Assembly (NCBI GenBank): GCA_030248215.1
Contig: JASANG010003525.1
Span: 186,001 to 250,000, forward strand
Reading direction: 5' to 3'
DNA: 64,000 nt
DNA from: Enoplolaimus lenunculus
Lineage: Eukaryota > Nematoda > Enoplea > Enoplida > Thoracostomopsidae
The position numbers were made by a program, and so were the translations under genes. Under the pieces are notes generated by a model. That model was not told the DNA's origin, did no database searches, and saw only the letters and a list, made by a program, of their open reading frames with translations. Numbering within the stretch: position 1 is the first letter of the stretch; each line of letters opens with the position of its first letter. Below are positions 63,801 to 64,000 of this stretch, one piece after another.

Positions 63801-64000
63801 TGCTTTGTAACTGTGTTCGACGTTATGTAAGCGGCTATTTTATATTGGTTTGGGTCGCTGGTGTCGTGTGTTGTAAAACTATTTTTTGAAGCGAAGTCTC
63901 TTAAATTGTTTTGTTCGTTTTTGTTTATTTATTTTTCATGTTTATTATTTATTCTTGTGTTGATATTTTAGATCAGAGTACGATGATTGGCGTTTGCAGT
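45395..64000 (+). CDS. CMIP: C-Maf-inducing protein (CMIP), 5' part; continues past the right edge
   Basis: Exons: 45395-46846, 47254-47382, 59435-59485, 60692-60763, 61481-61570, 61876-61986, 62415-62495, 62957-63060, 63372-63470, 63752-63826, 63972 to beyond 64000. About 764 codons are visible with consistent phases. The PH domain starts near residue 433 (GLKYKLIRDGQISLSVLNHP, then SKFLRRWEPHHLVLEDD, PTGFMEEPIGYGKIEDI). It ends in the 51-base exon encoding TNHYYVRTQWYLSLQWK, the counterpart of human NSYLRDQWFHSLQWK. Downstream helices match exon by exon (MFRYRRIFENIE, LQDEMILNEPLELIAKVL, DFGKYPNMRCFIQDFLVALN, HGPASVCPHPRVLSNLL, SEYDDWRLQ). The C-terminal leucine-rich repeats would lie outside the window. 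Residues 1-432 are Ser/Thr/Asn/Ala-rich, apparently disordered, with a polyasparagine run; human CMIP has a far shorter N-terminus. CMIP is known as an adaptor in T-cell and podocyte signalling. An upstream non-coding exon is possible but was not identified. Confidence 0.93.
45936..45973 (+). repeat. (AAT)n coding microsatellite in CMIP exon 1
   Basis: A run of AAT and AAC codons encodes about fourteen Asn in a row, followed by a further Ser/Asn-rich stretch (about residues 182-200 of CMIP). Its length is a multiple of three, as expected in a coding exon, and it is likely to vary between individuals. Confidence 0.9.
47489..48235 (+). repeat. Second copy of the satellite-bearing repeat, in CMIP intron 2
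   Basis: The left border is GAACGAAGGTCGAACGCAC. Three to four units contain CAAATTAGC, TTATCGGTTTTGGAGG and CAGATTC-CTCGCACCC phrases. The right part has CGGACGGACAGACGG and CGCTTCGCGAATTTCGCTTC. It matches 39320-40555 without the outer CTGGCTTCTCC element, so the two parts of that composite are independent. Confidence 0.8.
51029..51431. mobile_element. CCGG-family hAT-like MITE, perfect 8-bp target duplication
   Basis: It starts CAGGGTGCAACCGGAATTCC and ends GTAATTCCGGTTGCACCCTG. CAATTTGG occurs exactly on both sides (51021-51028, 51432-51439). GGTTCCGGTTCCGG subterminal repeats flank a unique core of about 230 bases holding a minus-strand frame of 65 codons. It lies in CMIP intron 2. Confidence 0.92.
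51592..52197 (+). repeat. Four-copy tandem repeat, 151-base unit
   Basis: Units start AGCTTGCTAAAATATGTTCC at 51592, 51743, 51894 and 52045, and differ by only a few bases. The unit has no reading frame of note. It is flanked by diverged CCGG-type sequence (ACCGGATATCAAAAAATACC to the left, CCGGATCTCAGCTTG and GAACCGGATATATCGGG to the right). The array may therefore have grown inside such an element. Confidence 0.95.
52478..52502 (+). repeat. (TTTA)n microsatellite
   Basis: About six TTTA units lie in CMIP intron 2, within AT-rich DNA. Similar TATA- and TTTA-rich stretches run at 53200-53530. Confidence 0.85.
55058..55335 (+). repeat. Four-copy tandem repeat, 68-69 base unit, carrying a GGGCCCATGTATGGAACAGG block
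   Basis: GAGTTTAAACGTTGGGCCC starts at 55058, 55126, 55195 and 55264. Each unit ends CATATTCCTAAGCCTAT. The GGGCCCAT and CTAAGCC parts are those of the GGGCC MITE family. The right side (55340-55430) continues with CCTAAGCCTAAAC and CTATACAATGGGCC, the inverted end, so this is a MITE whose left end has been amplified. Confidence 0.9.
55700..56126. mobile_element. CTCGG-family hAT-like MITE in CMIP intron 2
   Basis: It starts CAAGGATGTGCAGTCTCGCG and ends ACCGAGACTGCCATAACTG. Flanks TTGTGTAG (55692-55699) and TTGTATAG (56127-56134) match at 7 of 8 bases. The interior repeats TTTTTTGTGTTTTTATAG four times. Frames across it are repeat-derived. Confidence 0.85.
56178..56615. mobile_element. Diverged CCGG-family MITE in CMIP intron 2
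   Basis: The left end is CAGGCCGCGCCCGGAATTTC and the right end is TATTAGGGTTGCGCCCTG, a plausible inverted pair. ATCCGGTTCCGGTAATG and GGTCCCGGTTCCGG lie inward. The central part is unlike the three close copies. Confidence 0.6.
56667..57595 (+). repeat. Five-copy tandem repeat, 186-base unit, containing a CTCGG-family palindrome
   Basis: Units begin CAAGATACGAAACTGGCCTC at 56667, 56853, 57039, 57225 and 57410 and are almost identical. Each holds GTCTGTCTCGGTTTTTGACC followed by GAGACCGCACATCTTTG, which equals the terminal inverted block of the CTCGG MITEs. The 62-codon minus-strand frame at 57187-57375 is a repeat product. Confidence 0.95.
57690..57802. repeat. AT-rich microsatellite cluster
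   Basis: TATATTTATATA-type runs end in a pure (AT)n block at about 57776-57802. The flanking phrase TCTACGTGTGCTTTTGC-CTAATTTGAGTATATAT occurs on both sides, so the segment is also a short direct duplication. Confidence 0.85.
58431..58815. mobile_element. CCGG-family hAT-like MITE, perfect 8-bp target duplication
   Basis: It starts CAGGGTGCAACCGGAATTCC and ends TAATTCCGGTTGCACCCTG. GTATATAT flanks both sides (58423-58430, 58816-58823); because the target is a TATATA microsatellite, that match is less telling than in the other copies. The core is nearly identical to 51029-51431 and carries the same minus-strand frame of 65 codons. Confidence 0.9.
60109..60479. mobile_element. CCGG-family hAT-like MITE, inverted copy, perfect 8-bp target duplication
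   Basis: It starts CAGGGTGCAACCGGAATTAC and ends GGAATTCCGGTTGCACCCTG. GTCATTGC flanks both sides exactly (60101-60108, 60480-60487). The core is the inverse of the two other copies, so the shared frame here reads on the + strand from 60185. It lies in CMIP intron 3. Confidence 0.93.

Overview
The window is nuclear DNA from an animal, most likely an invertebrate. Four multi-exon genes with GT-AG introns and the standard code are recognisable. Their products match conserved animal families: cyclin B3, muskelin, cyclin-D1-binding protein (CCNDBP1/GCIP) and C-Maf-inducing protein (CMIP). The DNA is AT-rich, introns are roughly 0.2 to 12 kb, and introns and spacers are full of short inverted-repeat elements (MITEs), tRNA-derived repeats and tandem repeats. 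The species cannot be named from this sequence. No virus copy that looks whole, no CRISPR array and no bacterial-type operon was seen.

Layout. 1-3273: upstream spacer with a long pyrimidine-rich tract and one MITE. 3274-12236 (+): cyclin B3, 11 exons, 464 codons. 12237-16726: convergent spacer with an inverted repeat, a local duplication and a MITE just past the muskelin stop codon. 31392-16727 (-): muskelin, 20 exons, 778 codons. 31393-34373: spacer with a minisatellite and a decayed integrase-tail/OTU-protease fossil, itself interrupted by a MITE. 41988-34374 (-): CCNDBP1-like gene, 11 exons, 346 codons; its 3 kb first intron holds a 2 kb composite inverted-repeat element. 41989-45394: divergent spacer with SINE-like and tRNA-like repeats. 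45395-64000 (+): CMIP, 11 exons seen, running off the right edge; its 12 kb second intron is packed with tandem repeats and recent MITEs.

All exon chains were built by hand. Reading phase is preserved across every junction, and the total lengths of muskelin (778) and CCNDBP1 (346) are close to the human proteins (about 735 and 360). Function: cyclin B3 is a mitotic/meiotic CDK activator; muskelin is a kelch subunit of the CTLH/GID ubiquitin ligase; CCNDBP1 binds D-type cyclins; CMIP is a PH/LRR signalling adaptor. Nothing suggests that these neighbours form one pathway.

Most unusual content is in the repeats. At least three short TIR families occur. Two (TIRs starting CAGGGATGGGCGGTCTCGG and CAGGGTGCAACCGGAATTCC) make 8-bp target duplications, as hAT elements do. 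Three copies of the second family lie in CMIP introns with perfect target duplications and a shared short reading frame. One copy of the first family sits 27 bases upstream of a cyclin B3 exon, and a piece of that family appears inside a five-copy 186-bp tandem array.
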